In this document: piece by piece, positions 44,930 to 54,363 of the stretch
How the letters are laid out: each line of letters opens with the position of its first letter
How positions within the stretch are numbered: the first letter of the stretch is position 1
Assembly (NCBI GenBank): GCA_902789665.1
Contig: CADAOY010000004.1
Location: 186,001 to 250,000 of the forward strand
Origin: an uncultured Lachnospiraceae bacterium
GTDB lineage: Bacteria; Bacillota; Clostridia; Lachnospirales; Lachnospiraceae
Length of the DNA stretch: 64,000 nucleotides
Direction: 5' to 3'
Notes under the pieces: model-generated
Databases searched by the model: none
Seen by the model: only the letters and a program-made list of their open reading frames with translations
What the model was told of the DNA's origin: nothing
Translations under genes and position numbers: made by a program

Positions 44930-45940
44930 ATGGGTAAGTTAATGGAAAAAATAGAGCGCAAATATGGTAAGTATGCCATTAAAAATTTGCCGTTATATAT
45001 TGTTATATGTTATGGATTCGGGTATTTTATGTCACTGCTTCCAATAGGAGGACAGTGGATGAATTTTATCAGCCTTAATCCATATGCAATTTTGCATGGT
45101 CAGGTGTGGAGACTCATTACATGGGTACTTGTACCGGAGGCATCTAACCTTTTATTTATCCTGATTGTGCTGTATTTCTATTACAGCCTTGGTCATACTT
45201 TAGAGGGTGTGTGGGGTAAGTTCTATTTTAATTTATATATATTCTCCGGTATTATATTTACCGTTATCGGAGCCTTTGTTCTTTTTGTTATTTTCCAGAT
45301 TTTCTATAAGGATACGGTTACCGGATATAATGCGATGATGGTCATGGCTCAGGGAGCGGATTGTCCTTTTGCCATGGGCGGAAGTTATTTCTATGCTGCG
45401 ATATCGCCGGTATTCAGTATTTATTACATAAACCTTTCCATCTTTCTTGCTTTTGCGCTTATGTATCCGGATATGAAGATTTATCTGTTCTTTGTAATTC
45501 CGATTAAGATTAAGTGGATGGGTATTTTTGAAGTTATTATTCTGGCAGTTGATGTGCTTAATGCCTTTGTCAAAATGGGCACCATGTCAGGTATTCTCTA
45601 CAGCGTGGTTGTAGGCTCAAGTTTACTGAATACATTTATTTTCTACCTGCTCTATAGGAAAAATCTGTTCAGAAGAGCAGGAAGTGCCATGAGAGCGGCT
45701 GCTTTTAAGAAGGCATCCAAGGGTAAAACTGTAAATATTAAGAAGCATCAGGGAGATGTTAAATCAGCTCATAAGTCAGGCGGAGCAGATGTGGTTCCAA
45801 TGTATATTCATAAGTGCACAATATGCGGACGTACAGAGATTTCTGATCCGGATATGACATTCAGATACTGCTCAAAGTGCAGTGGTACACATGAGTACTG
45901 CGAGAAGCATATTTTTGACCATGAGCACATTAAGGAATGA
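44930..45940 (+). CDS. Rhomboid-fold-like membrane protein with C-terminal zinc ribbon
   Basis: 336 aa, about six membrane helices in residues 15-245. The loop after helix 1 has HGQVWRLITWVLVPE, like the W-R L1 motif of rhomboids and derlins, and helix 2 has SLGHTLEGVWGKFYFNLY. No G-x-S-G active serine is apparent at the expected place, so it may be a pseudoprotease. The C-terminal ~45 residues bear CTICGRTE...CSKCSGTHEYCEKH...HEH, a likely zinc-binding ribbon in the cytoplasm. Nine bases after metA; AGAGG start site. Confidence 0.65.
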   Translation: MGKLMEKIERKYGKYAIKNLPLYIVICYGFGYFMSLLPIGGQWMNFISLNPYAILHGQVWRLITWVLVPEASNLLFILIVLYFYYSLGHTLEGVWGKFYFNLYIFSGIIFTVIGAFVLFVIFQIFYKDTVTGYNAMMVMAQGADCPFAMGGSYFYAAISPVFSIYYINLSIFLAFALMYPDMKIYLFFVIPIKIKWMGIFEVIILAVDVLNAFVKMGTMSGILYSVVVGSSLLNTFIFYLLYRKNLFRRAGSAMRAAAFKKASKGKTVNIKKHQGDVKSAHKSGGADVVPMYIHKCTICGRTEISDPDMTFRYCSKCSGTHEYCEKHIFDHEHIKE

Positions 45941-45953
45941 TGTAGGAGAGAAC

Positions 45954-46691
45954 ATGGATTTTAAGGAAAGTTTATTCATTGATAAATTAAATGAACTTAA
46001 GAATAATGCGGAAGATTTGGGGGGCGTTGTAACTTCCGAGGATATTAAGGATGCCTTTAAGGATATGAATCTTACAAAAGAGCAGTATGACCTGGTATCC
46101 GTTTATCTTTCCAATGCGGGAATCAGCGTGGATGGAGAGGCTCCGGCCAGTGAGAATGAGAATCAGGAAGATGTAAGATATATTGATATGTATCTTCAGG
46201 AACTTGATGAACTGCCGAAGATTGATGATGATACTATTAAGACATATCTTTTAAGACTTTATAATGGCGAGAAGGATATGATTGATGCCATTATCTTAGC
46301 TTATCTTCCTAAGGTTGTTGATTTAACAAGACTTTATATAGGTCAGGGTACTCCGATTGAGGATCTGATTGGTGAAGGAAATGTGGCTTTGGCAACAGTT
46401 CTTAATTCACTTAAGACTCAGGATGATTTCCAGAATGCGGATGATATCATAATTCAAAGCGTAATGGCTGCGATGGAAGAGATATGTTATCAGGATAATG
46501 AGAATTCAGCGCTTGGTAATGAGTGGTCACAAAGAGCAGATATGGTATATAACAAGGCCAAGGCAATGAGTGAAGGCCTGGAGCGTAAGGTTACAAAGGC
46601 TGAGGTTGCAACAGAGCTTTCGATTTCAGTTGAGGATCTGGAAGACATACTCCAAATGGCCGGCAGCATAGAATTTATTTCAGAGGAATAG
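45954..46691 (+). CDS. RpoD-like protein lacking promoter-recognition regions
   Basis: 245 aa from ATG 45954 (AGGAGAG ahead; the ORF extends upstream into the previous gene). Residues ~1-60 resemble sigma-70 region 1.1 (LGGVVTSEDIKDAFKDMNLT, YLSNAGISV). DVRYIDMYLQELDELPKI looks like region 1.2. VVDLTRLYIGQGTPIEDLI then GEGNVAL matches regions 2.1-2.2, the core-RNAP clamp contact. The aromatic -10-reading helix 2.3-2.4 is absent (replaced by KTQDDFQNADDIIIQSVM). RKVTKAEVATELSISVEDLE resembles region 3. Region 4 is absent. It may bind core polymerase without initiating. Two bases before the next gene. Confidence 0.6.
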   Translation: MDFKESLFIDKLNELKNNAEDLGGVVTSEDIKDAFKDMNLTKEQYDLVSVYLSNAGISVDGEAPASENENQEDVRYIDMYLQELDELPKIDDDTIKTYLLRLYNGEKDMIDAIILAYLPKVVDLTRLYIGQGTPIEDLIGEGNVALATVLNSLKTQDDFQNADDIIIQSVMAAMEEICYQDNENSALGNEWSQRADMVYNKAKAMSEGLERKVTKAEVATELSISVEDLEDILQMAGSIEFISEE

Positions 46692-46693
46692 AG

Positions 46694-47086
46694 ATGGAAG
46701 ACAGAGATTTTAAATATTCCATGCAGGATATAAGCCATGTTTTTATTGGGGGACGTATGTCCATGGGTGAGATAGTAGCCTGGGAAGACGTTCCTTTCAA
46801 AATTAAAGCCATTGTGAATAAGCATTTTATTCCGCTTGTTGGAGAAGAAGGAAATATAGCAGATGCCATAATGGCGCTGAATAAAGAGACATTTGGCAAA
46901 CAGATAATTGATCAGCTAAAATTAAGATTTAAAGTTGGGCAGTATGTGGAGGACAAAAAGGGCAGACGTTATGTCAGCAAAGTTCTTAAATTACCGGAGT
47001 TTGAAGCACTTTGTAACAGCGGGGAAGAGTTTGTTATGGAGGAGCTGATTTTTTCCAAGTTATCGCTACTGGCGTTTCCGGTGTAA
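46694..47086 (+). CDS. Small soluble protein of unknown function, coupled to the RpoD-like gene
   Basis: 130 aa, no signal or membrane helix, no recognised domain. It begins two bases after the RpoD-like gene, whose end supplies the GAGGAA ribosome site, so the two are translated together and may act together. Mixed alpha/beta: an N-terminal part around DISHVFIGGRMSMGEIVAWEDV and a C-terminal basic stretch (KLRFKVGQYVEDKKGRRYV). Confidence 0.65.
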   Translation: MEDRDFKYSMQDISHVFIGGRMSMGEIVAWEDVPFKIKAIVNKHFIPLVGEEGNIADAIMALNKETFGKQIIDQLKLRFKVGQYVEDKKGRRYVSKVLKLPEFEALCNSGEEFVMEELIFSKLSLLAFPV

Positions 47087-47123
47087 AATATAAAATTTTA
47101 TGGCATATTATGCATTTTTATGT

Positions 47124-47129
47124 TATAAT
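47124..47129 (+). promoter_or_regulatory. Possible -10 element for the EAL protein gene
   Basis: TATAAT at 47124-47129, with a weak TGGCAT 17 bases upstream, 48 bases before the start codon. Confidence 0.4.
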
Positions 47130-47176
47130 TATACAGTTAGTGGGATATACTACTTTAGGAGTATGGGTTACAGGGA

Positions 47177-50020
47177 ATGAGTTTCGAAGATCAGGTTAAT
47201 AAGAAAAAGAAACAAGAGAAGAAGAACAAGGAAAAAGAGAAGCAGTCTCAGAAGGGTTCATATAACAAGATCAGATATTATCTTGTTACTGAGAATGTTT
47301 TTATTGTCCTTGCTTTTTTACTTATTGCCGTTGGTGTTCTTAACTTAGTTTATACAGGTCTAGGATATTTAGTCACATATATTTATCTTATTGCAGGTGT
47401 TGTTTTATTAGGTGTTGGTATTACCATCGCTTATAAAATGATAGTTGCATTTTCTCGTAAAGATGTTCCAATTTATAACAATTTAATGACATCAACTGAT
47501 GTGGACCCGGAAATTGGTCTGTATTATTATGATGTATTTTTGGAGAAGGCTGACAGCCATCTTCAGCTTGCGTTGAGCAGCTGTTATCTTGCTTCATTCC
47601 AGTTAGAGGGTATTGAGCATTTAAGACATTTCGTAGGATATCAGAGATCTGCTGATACAATGGCTGAGATTGGTGAGATTTTCAAGAATCTTGAAACCAA
47701 GATGGGCGACAGAAAGATTGTCAGCGGATGTAAATCAGGTCATGAGATTGTACTTCTTGTATGTGACATTGACCTTGATATGGTTAAGAATATTTTTGAT
47801 GATGTTGTTAATGACATCAGAAAAGTACTTTCAAAGCTTGCTACAACTGAAAGTTTTAATGTATATTGCGGTTATTCAAGTTTCCCTAAGCATGCAAGTG
47901 ACATCGATACAATGATAAGCAATACCAACTTCAGTTTGTATGAGGCGACACTTTTCCATAAGACTGAGCCGCATCTGTTTTCACCTGATGCATTCAGAAG
48001 ACAGGAAACAGAATACGTAAGAGATAACAAAATCCGCCATCTTCTTGATGACAATGCCCTTACATATAACTTCCAGCCTATCGTAAGTGCGAAGACCGGT
48101 AAGATTTATGCATACGAAGCTCTTATGAGAACTCCTAAGGATATAGGACTTGGACCAGAAGATGTACTTGAACTGGCAGAACGTCAGGACAGATTATATG
48201 AAGTTGAGCATTATACTTTCTTCAACGTTCTTAAGATTATGAATGATCACAGGGATAATTTTGAAGAGAGAAAACTTTTCATCAACAGTATTCCAACTGT
48301 TATTATTAAAGAGCATGAATTTGATGACCTTATGGAGAAATATAAGGGCGTCATGAAGAATATGGTTATTGAGATTACTGAGAACGGTATGCAGTCAGAA
48401 GAATCCTGCGAAGCTGTTCACAAGTACATGGACAAGAGTGGTTGTGAACTTGCCCTTGATGATTATGGAACAGGTTATTCCAATGCATCCACACTTCTTA
48501 ATAACAGCCCGCATTACTTAAAGATTGACCATTCAATGATAATGGGTATCGACTCCGACAGTAAGAAGCAGCACCTGGTTGCAAATTATATTTCATTTGC
48601 CAATAACCATAATATGAAAATCCTTGCCGAAGGTGTTGAGACACCTGAAGAACTTCAGATGGTTATCCAGCTTGGATGTCACTTAATCCAGGGCTTCTAT
48701 ACAGGAAGACCAAACAGAGAAATTATCGACAGAATCAATGAAGACATAGAGAATGAAATTATTGCCATTAACCTTAAACTTGCTCAGCAGGCAGAAGAGA
48801 ATAAGGTTTATGAAATGGGCAGCTATGAGAACATTTCACTTGTTAACCTGGCACTTGATTTTTACTCAGGTGTACTTGTTAAGGGTACAGCCAACAAGAT
48901 TCAGGGAGATAAGAATAAAGAGGTCAGCTTAAGTATTAAGATTGATGATAATACAGAATCCTTACTCTCCATTAGAGATATTAATATAAGGGGAAGAGAG
49001 AAGCCGTCAATTGAAATCGGTGAGAATTCCAAACTGGTACTCTGTGTTGAAGGCGATAACTATATGTCTTACGAAGGTATCAGAGTTCCTAAGAGTTCTA
49101 AACTCATTGTTCAGGGTAATGGTAACCTGACCATCAGGGTTGACCACAACAATGGTGTCGGTATTGGATGTGCACTTCCTGATTCACCGTATGGTTCAAT
49201 TCTCTTTGAGCAGACAGGTAAGGTCAGAGTAGAGACTAATGGTGATATCGCAGTTGGTATCGGTGGTATCGTTGCTGATGATGAATCAGTTCTTAAGTTT
49301 GCAACCGGTGATTATGAAGTAATTGCCAATGGTAGTAAGTCAATTGGTATTGGTGCTCTTGGAGGACCTACAAAGGTTATTATTGATAACTGCCACATCG
49401 CATTATCAGCGTCAGGTGCGGATGCAGTTGGTATCGGTTCCTTCTTCGGAAATGTAGATATTTCATCCATCGGTGATATTGAAATGGATGTATCAGGTTC
49501 TAACTCAACCGGTATTGGTACACTTAAGGATAACGAAGGTAAGATACTTATTAATTCAGGTCTTGTTAATATCATACTTCACTGTATGGAAGGTGTGGCA
49601 ATTGGTTCCATGAATGGTATGGTGGACACATATGTATTCGGTGATGAAATCTTCGTATTTGCTGAAGGTAGTGATGTAGGTGGTATTGGTGATTACCGTG
49701 GTTCAGGTAATACATATATCAGATCCGGTACTGTTAAGATTACACTTCTTGCGGCAATGCCTATAGCACTTGGTGGAACCAAGGGTATGCTGGAAATCTC
49801 CGGTGGTAATGTGCTTTGCGATTTAACCAATTCGCTTCAGCCTGTTAACCAGTTCGGTACTCCTGTATATCACAGGGAAGTTGCATCTGATGAGCCTTAT
49901 ACAATGAAGATTGAGACAGAAGAGGGTGCATATATTTATCAGGCGAACCCGACAGAGCTGTTTGATAATATACACATTTATCTGCCGAAATTCTGTACAG
50001 AGCAGGAGTTAGTAAAATAG
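47177..50020 (+). CDS. EAL-domain protein with degenerate GGDEF and a C-terminal GIG-repeat beta-solenoid
   Basis: 947 aa. Charged N-terminus, two membrane helices (~40-65 and 68-92), a degenerate GGDEF domain (SGHEI in place of GGDEF, so no synthesis expected), then an EAL domain with the usual catalytic set: EAL at 314-316, NSIPTV, EITENG, LDDYGTGYS, K in LKIDHS, AEGVET and IQGFYTGRP. It should hydrolyse c-di-GMP. Residues ~545-930 are a beta-rich repeat region with phrases GVGIGC, AVGIGG, SIGIGA, AVGIGS, STGIGT, GVAIGS, VGGIGD at intervals of roughly 35-45 residues, like a solenoid seen in surface adhesins but here on the cytoplasmic side. Confidence 0.85.
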   Translation: MSFEDQVNKKKKQEKKNKEKEKQSQKGSYNKIRYYLVTENVFIVLAFLLIAVGVLNLVYTGLGYLVTYIYLIAGVVLLGVGITIAYKMIVAFSRKDVPIYNNLMTSTDVDPEIGLYYYDVFLEKADSHLQLALSSCYLASFQLEGIEHLRHFVGYQRSADTMAEIGEIFKNLETKMGDRKIVSGCKSGHEIVLLVCDIDLDMVKNIFDDVVNDIRKVLSKLATTESFNVYCGYSSFPKHASDIDTMISNTNFSLYEATLFHKTEPHLFSPDAFRRQETEYVRDNKIRHLLDDNALTYNFQPIVSAKTGKIYAYEALMRTPKDIGLGPEDVLELAERQDRLYEVEHYTFFNVLKIMNDHRDNFEERKLFINSIPTVIIKEHEFDDLMEKYKGVMKNMVIEITENGMQSEESCEAVHKYMDKSGCELALDDYGTGYSNASTLLNNSPHYLKIDHSMIMGIDSDSKKQHLVANYISFANNHNMKILAEGVETPEELQMVIQLGCHLIQGFYTGRPNREIIDRINEDIENEIIAINLKLAQQAEENKVYEMGSYENISLVNLALDFYSGVLVKGTANKIQGDKNKEVSLSIKIDDNTESLLSIRDINIRGREKPSIEIGENSKLVLCVEGDNYMSYEGIRVPKSSKLIVQGNGNLTIRVDHNNGVGIGCALPDSPYGSILFEQTGKVRVETNGDIAVGIGGIVADDESVLKFATGDYEVIANGSKSIGIGALGGPTKVIIDNCHIALSASGADAVGIGSFFGNVDISSIGDIEMDVSGSNSTGIGTLKDNEGKILINSGLVNIILHCMEGVAIGSMNGMVDTYVFGDEIFVFAEGSDVGGIGDYRGSGNTYIRSGTVKITLLAAMPIALGGTKGMLEISGGNVLCDLTNSLQPVNQFGTPVYHREVASDEPYTMKIETEEGAYIYQANPTELFDNIHIYLPKFCTEQELVK

Positions 50021-50027
50021 TAAATAA

Positions 50028-50058
50028 CAGGGGATGGGAACATCCCCTGATTTGTTTT
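50028..50058 (+). terminator. Hairpin terminator after the EAL protein gene
   Basis: Perfect 9-bp stem CAGGGGATG/CATCCCCTG with tetraloop GGAA, followed by ATTTGTTTT. The ribosome site of the next gene begins at once (AGGAGG at 50059), so termination may be partial. Confidence 0.7.
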
Positions 50059-50068
50059 AGGAGGAAAT

Positions 50069-52975
50069 ATGAAATATAGTAATTTTCCAGGTTATGAGAT
50101 AGTTGAAAGTAAGGAACTTGATGATTTAAGGTCGGAAGGGTATGTGCTTAGGCATATTAAGACCGGGGCGAAGGTGGCTCTTATAAGTAATGATGATGAC
50201 AATAAGGTTTTCTATATTGGTTTTAGGACACCGCCGGTTGACAGTACAGGTTCTGCACATATTGTGGAGCATACTGTGCTTTGTGGATCGGATAAGTATC
50301 CGCTTAAGGACCCGTTTGTTGAACTTGTTAAGAGTTCGCTTAATACATTCCTTAATGCCATGACATATCCGGATAAGACTGTATATCCTGTGGCAAGCTG
50401 CAATGACAAGGATTTCAAGAACCTTATGGACGTTTATCTGGATGCTGTTTTCCATCCTAATATTTATAAGAATAAAATGATATTCGAGCAGGAAGGCTGG
50501 CATTATGAGATGGAAGATGAGAATTCCGATCTTATTGTGAATGGCGTTGTATATAACGAGATGAAGGGTGTATATTCATCAGCTGAAGATATGATTGATT
50601 TTTATATCAGAAATAATCTTTATGATGGTTCCCCTTATGCACTTGAGTCAGGCGGAGATCCGGACTGTATTCCTGATTTAACATATGAGGATTTCCTTGA
50701 TTTCCATTCAAGATATTATCATCCAAGTAACAGTTATATTTACCTTTATGGTGATATGGATATGGCTGAAAGACTGGAATACCTGGATAAGGAATATCTC
50801 TCCAAATATGATTATCTTGAATTAGACAGCTCAATTAATCATTCATATGAGAAGGTTAAAGAAGCAAATGTAAGAATTGAATATCCTATTGCTGAAGAAG
50901 AGGATGAGAAGGATAATACATTCTTTACATATAACGTGGCTTTAGATAATAACTCAGATAAAAAGGAATATCTTGCCATTGGAATACTTACTGATGTTAT
51001 ATGCAATAAGCCGGGTTCTCCTATAAAGACAAAACTTGTTGAAGAAGGAATTGTGGCAGATGTAGCCTGCTCTTATGAAAATGGAATTAAAGAGCCATAT
51101 ATTTCATTTATCGGATATAACGGTAATGAGGAAGATGCTGATAAGTTTACAAAGATAATTGAAGATACTTTAAATGAACTTGTAAAAAGTGGTCTTAACC
51201 ACAAAACCATTCTTTCCAATTTATGTAATTATGAATTTAAATACAGGGAAGCAGATTATGGCAGATATCCAAAGGGGCTTATTGTAGGTCTTCAGGCTCT
51301 GGACAGCTGGTTATATGAAGATACTGATCCTTTTAAACACATAATCCAGTCTCAGACAATCAGTGAACTTAAAGAGAGTATTGAGGACGGATATTGGGAA
51401 CAGCTTATTGAGAAATATATCTTAAAGAATGACAAGAAAGTAATTCTTACTGCAGTGCCTAAGAAGGGAATGGTACAGGCAAAAGAGAAGGAACTTTCCG
51501 AAAAATTAGCCAAGTACAAAGAGAGTTTAAGTGCTGACGAGATTAAGGAAATCGTTAAGCATACGAAGGAACTTAAGGCATTCCAGGATGCTGAGGAGGA
51601 CCCTGAGAATCTTAAGTGTCTGCCAACTCTTGGTATAGAGGACATTAAGAAAGAGGCAGCTCCTATATATAATGATGTGGAGATTAAAGATGGCATTCAG
51701 ATAGTGTCTCATGACATCTTTACAAATAAGATTGTTTACCTTCAGTATCTCTTTAATATCAGTGATATAAGCGAAGAGCAGATTAAGTACTTGAATCTGT
51801 TCAGCATGTGTCTTAAGAAGATGAATACTTATTCACACAGCTATTCATATATTTATGATGAAATTGACCTTCACACAGGCGGTATATCATTCATTCCATT
51901 CATTGTAAGAAATTACAAAAAGGACACTTATGAAATCTTTATGATGGCCAAGACCAAGGTGCTTCCTGAGGAACTTGATAATGCGCTTGCAATTATGAAG
52001 GAGATAATTAAGGAAACAGATTTCAATAATCCGGTGAGACTTAAAGAAATCATCAGTGAGGAACATTCGAAGATCAAGTCATCAATGGCTTCACAGGGAC
52101 ATACAGTATCTGCAGGAAGAGCATCAGCATCCATCGATGAGGTTACTGCAATAAAGGACAGGATTGACGGACTTCAGTATACTGATTTTATTGCAGATTT
52201 GGATGAAAACTGGGAGGCAAAATCCCCGGCCGTAATTAATGCTCTTGAAACTTTAAGAAAGTTTATCTTCACAAAGGATATCTGGGGTATTGATATTACA
52301 TATCCAAAGAATGAAGAGATTAATAATAAGGCATTAAGCTTTAAGGATGATTTATATGAGCCAAGAGTCAGGGGCGAGAAGATTAAGGTTGATTTATTAA
52401 GTAAGAATCTTGCTTTAAAAACCTCCGGCCAGGTTCAGTATGTAACTTTGGCAGGTAAGTTTGACAAAGATAAGTACAGAGGATATTTTAAATTACTTAA
52501 GGTAATACTTGGTTATGATTATCTGTGGATTAATGTAAGAGTTAAGGGTGGTGCCTATGGCGTATTCCCATCATTTGGAATGAGCGGAATAGTAACCATG
52601 ACATCTTACAGGGATCCGAAATTATCCGAGACTATTGGAGTATTCGAATCAGTAGGTGATTATCTTGCTGCATTTAAGGCAGACAAGGAGCAGATGACAA
52701 AGCATATTATTGGAACAATGAGTTCTGAAGATATGCCACTTACTCCTATGACAAAGGGTAACAGAAGTATGCTTATGCTTCTGCAGGGAACTACATATGA
52801 GGAACTTCAAAAAGAAAGAGACGAAATAATCGGAGCTACGGATGAGGATATACGTAAGGTGGCGGAGATTTTGGATGAGGTTTATGCTGGGAAGAGCGTC
52901 TGCGTAGTGGGCTCAGAAAGCGCTATTGAGAACAATAAGGACATTTTTGATGAAGTAAGATTATTATTAAAATAA
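50069..52975 (+). CDS. M16C zinc metallopeptidase (presequence protease/insulinase-like)
   Basis: 968 aa. N-terminal domain with the inverted zinc motif HIVEH (in AHIVEHTVLCGS) and downstream Glu in NEMKGVYSS, the PreP/Cym1 pattern. A second, inactive M16 half follows after an M16C-associated hinge (residues ~450-700). C-terminal RVKGGAYGVFPSFGMSG is the substrate-closing R/Y motif of the second half. It degrades peptides in a closed chamber, in the cytoplasm here since no signal peptide is seen. AGGAGG lies upstream. Confidence 0.93.
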   Translation: MKYSNFPGYEIVESKELDDLRSEGYVLRHIKTGAKVALISNDDDNKVFYIGFRTPPVDSTGSAHIVEHTVLCGSDKYPLKDPFVELVKSSLNTFLNAMTYPDKTVYPVASCNDKDFKNLMDVYLDAVFHPNIYKNKMIFEQEGWHYEMEDENSDLIVNGVVYNEMKGVYSSAEDMIDFYIRNNLYDGSPYALESGGDPDCIPDLTYEDFLDFHSRYYHPSNSYIYLYGDMDMAERLEYLDKEYLSKYDYLELDSSINHSYEKVKEANVRIEYPIAEEEDEKDNTFFTYNVALDNNSDKKEYLAIGILTDVICNKPGSPIKTKLVEEGIVADVACSYENGIKEPYISFIGYNGNEEDADKFTKIIEDTLNELVKSGLNHKTILSNLCNYEFKYREADYGRYPKGLIVGLQALDSWLYEDTDPFKHIIQSQTISELKESIEDGYWEQLIEKYILKNDKKVILTAVPKKGMVQAKEKELSEKLAKYKESLSADEIKEIVKHTKELKAFQDAEEDPENLKCLPTLGIEDIKKEAAPIYNDVEIKDGIQIVSHDIFTNKIVYLQYLFNISDISEEQIKYLNLFSMCLKKMNTYSHSYSYIYDEIDLHTGGISFIPFIVRNYKKDTYEIFMMAKTKVLPEELDNALAIMKEIIKETDFNNPVRLKEIISEEHSKIKSSMASQGHTVSAGRASASIDEVTAIKDRIDGLQYTDFIADLDENWEAKSPAVINALETLRKFIFTKDIWGIDITYPKNEEINNKALSFKDDLYEPRVRGEKIKVDLLSKNLALKTSGQVQYVTLAGKFDKDKYRGYFKLLKVILGYDYLWINVRVKGGAYGVFPSFGMSGIVTMTSYRDPKLSETIGVFESVGDYLAAFKADKEQMTKHIIGTMSSEDMPLTPMTKGNRSMLMLLQGTTYEELQKERDEIIGATDEDIRKVAEILDEVYAGKSVCVVGSESAIENNKDIFDEVRLLLK

Positions 52976-53072
52976 TTTTTTTAAAAAAGTTCCATAAATT
53001 TGTGTAACTTATTCGTATATGTGTATGAAAGGCCTTAGAAAACACACATAAAGGTTTAGGGAGGAATTAAAA

Positions 53073-54275
53073 ATGAATAAGTTTAGTAGAAGAGGAAAGA
53101 AAATATTATTTGGTGTTCTGGCAATGACAATGGTAGCCGGAATGCTTACAGGATGCAGTAGTAACTCAGCAAGTGATCAGACATATGCTATGACTACGGC
53201 AAATGGCGGAGCAGCATATTACGAGGCAGCTGCAGGTGACTACTGGAATGAGGCTGATTACGCATATGAAGCTTATCCAGAGTATGAAGAATATTATGAT
53301 GAAGCCGGATATGAAAGGACTGATTCTGAAAAAGGTGAGGTAAACCTTGGAAATGCTGATTTGGAGATTACTTCTTCACAGAACCGTAAGTTAATTCAGA
53401 GAGTAAGTCTTAGCGTTGAAACAGATCAGTTTGATACATTTATGACTCAGCTTGATGAGCAGATAGCAGCCCTTGGCGGATATATTGAATATGAGTATTC
53501 ATATAACGGAAGTTCATATTCAACTTACAATCAGGTAAGAAGAGCATCAATTACAGTAAGAATTCCTGATGACAAGGTTTCTGATTTCGTATCAAATGTA
53601 TCAGGTATCGGTAATGTTGTATCAAAGACAACATCAGCAGAGGATGTAACTCTTCAGTATGTTGATACAGAGAGCCGTAAGGCAATGTATCTTGCACAGC
53701 AGGAAAGCTTGCTTGCACTTTTAGAGAAGGCTGAAACAGTTGAAGATATTGCTTATCTTACAGAGCAGCTTGCACAGGTTAGATATAATATTGAATCAAT
53801 GGAATCACAGCTTAGAACATATGATAATCTTGTAGATTATGCAACTGTTGATTTAGAGATTTCTGAAGTTGAAGTTTATACTCCTGTTGCACCTGTTGAG
53901 CAGACAACATGGGAAAGAATTACAACCGGTTTCAAGGCATCAATGGATGATGTAATCAGCGGACTTAAGAACTTCTTCATTAACATGCTTATTAATGCAC
54001 CTTACATTTTAAGAACACTTATTATTCTTGCAATAATCGTTGGTATCATCTGGATCATCGTTCTTATCATCAAGGCAATCATTAAGAAGATGATTAAGAA
54101 GTTTAAGGCTAAAGCAGAAGCTAAGAAGGCAGCACAGGCAAATGCACCTAAGGCTAATCCTCAGCCAAACAAGACTTTGGCACAGGCTCCGGCTCAGGCT
54201 CCAGTGCAGGCACAGGCTCCAGCGCAGGCACAGGCTCCGGCTCAGGATGCTGAGAAGAAGGAAGAGACAAAATAA
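53073..54275 (+). CDS. DUF4349 lipoprotein with Ala/Pro/Gln-rich tail
   Basis: 400 aa. Lipoprotein signal with lipobox LTGCSS (Cys ~28). A Tyr/Glu/Ala-rich stretch (~45-85) precedes the DUF4349 domain: RKLIQRVSLSVETDQFDTF, ALGGYIEYEY, ASITVRIPDDKVSDFV, and a coiled coil (LLALLEKAETVEDIAYLTEQ). A membrane helix follows (~308-334), so the protein is held at both ends on the membrane, then a basic stretch and a cytoplasmic tail of AQAP repeats. Function unknown. GGGAGGA lies upstream. Confidence 0.85.
   Translation: MNKFSRRGKKILFGVLAMTMVAGMLTGCSSNSASDQTYAMTTANGGAAYYEAAAGDYWNEADYAYEAYPEYEEYYDEAGYERTDSEKGEVNLGNADLEITSSQNRKLIQRVSLSVETDQFDTFMTQLDEQIAALGGYIEYEYSYNGSSYSTYNQVRRASITVRIPDDKVSDFVSNVSGIGNVVSKTTSAEDVTLQYVDTESRKAMYLAQQESLLALLEKAETVEDIAYLTEQLAQVRYNIESMESQLRTYDNLVDYATVDLEISEVEVYTPVAPVEQTTWERITTGFKASMDDVISGLKNFFINMLINAPYILRTLIILAIIVGIIWIIVLIIKAIIKKMIKKFKAKAEAKKAAQANAPKANPQPNKTLAQAPAQAPVQAQAPAQAQAPAQDAEKKEETK
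54178..54246 (+). repeat. Tandem repeat coding for the AQAP tail
   Basis: Imperfect 12-base units of the type CAGGCTCCGGCT encode the Ala-Gln-Ala-Pro run at the end of the DUF4349 protein. Such runs vary in copy number by slippage. Confidence 0.7.
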
Positions 54276-54307
54276 GTTGATCTAAAATTACTTGAATAAA
54301 ATTGGTT

Positions 54308-54350
54308 AAACGCCTAAGATATAAGATGATATGTCTTAGGCGTTTCTTGC
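54308..54350 (+). terminator. Intrinsic terminator of the DUF4349 gene
   Basis: Perfect 12-bp stem AAACGCCTAAGA/TCTTAGGCGTTT with a 14-base loop, followed by CTTGC; the T tract is short. Confidence 0.7.
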
Positions 54351-54363
54351 TGTGTAAGAACGA

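Noticed and set aside
45882-45953. In-frame extension of the RpoD-like protein into the rhomboid-like gene.
   Set aside because: Overlap with a real gene, and a good ribosome site precedes the Met at 45954.
45954-46691. Calling this a working alternative sigma factor.
   Set aside because: The regions that melt and read the -10 and bind the -35 are not visible.
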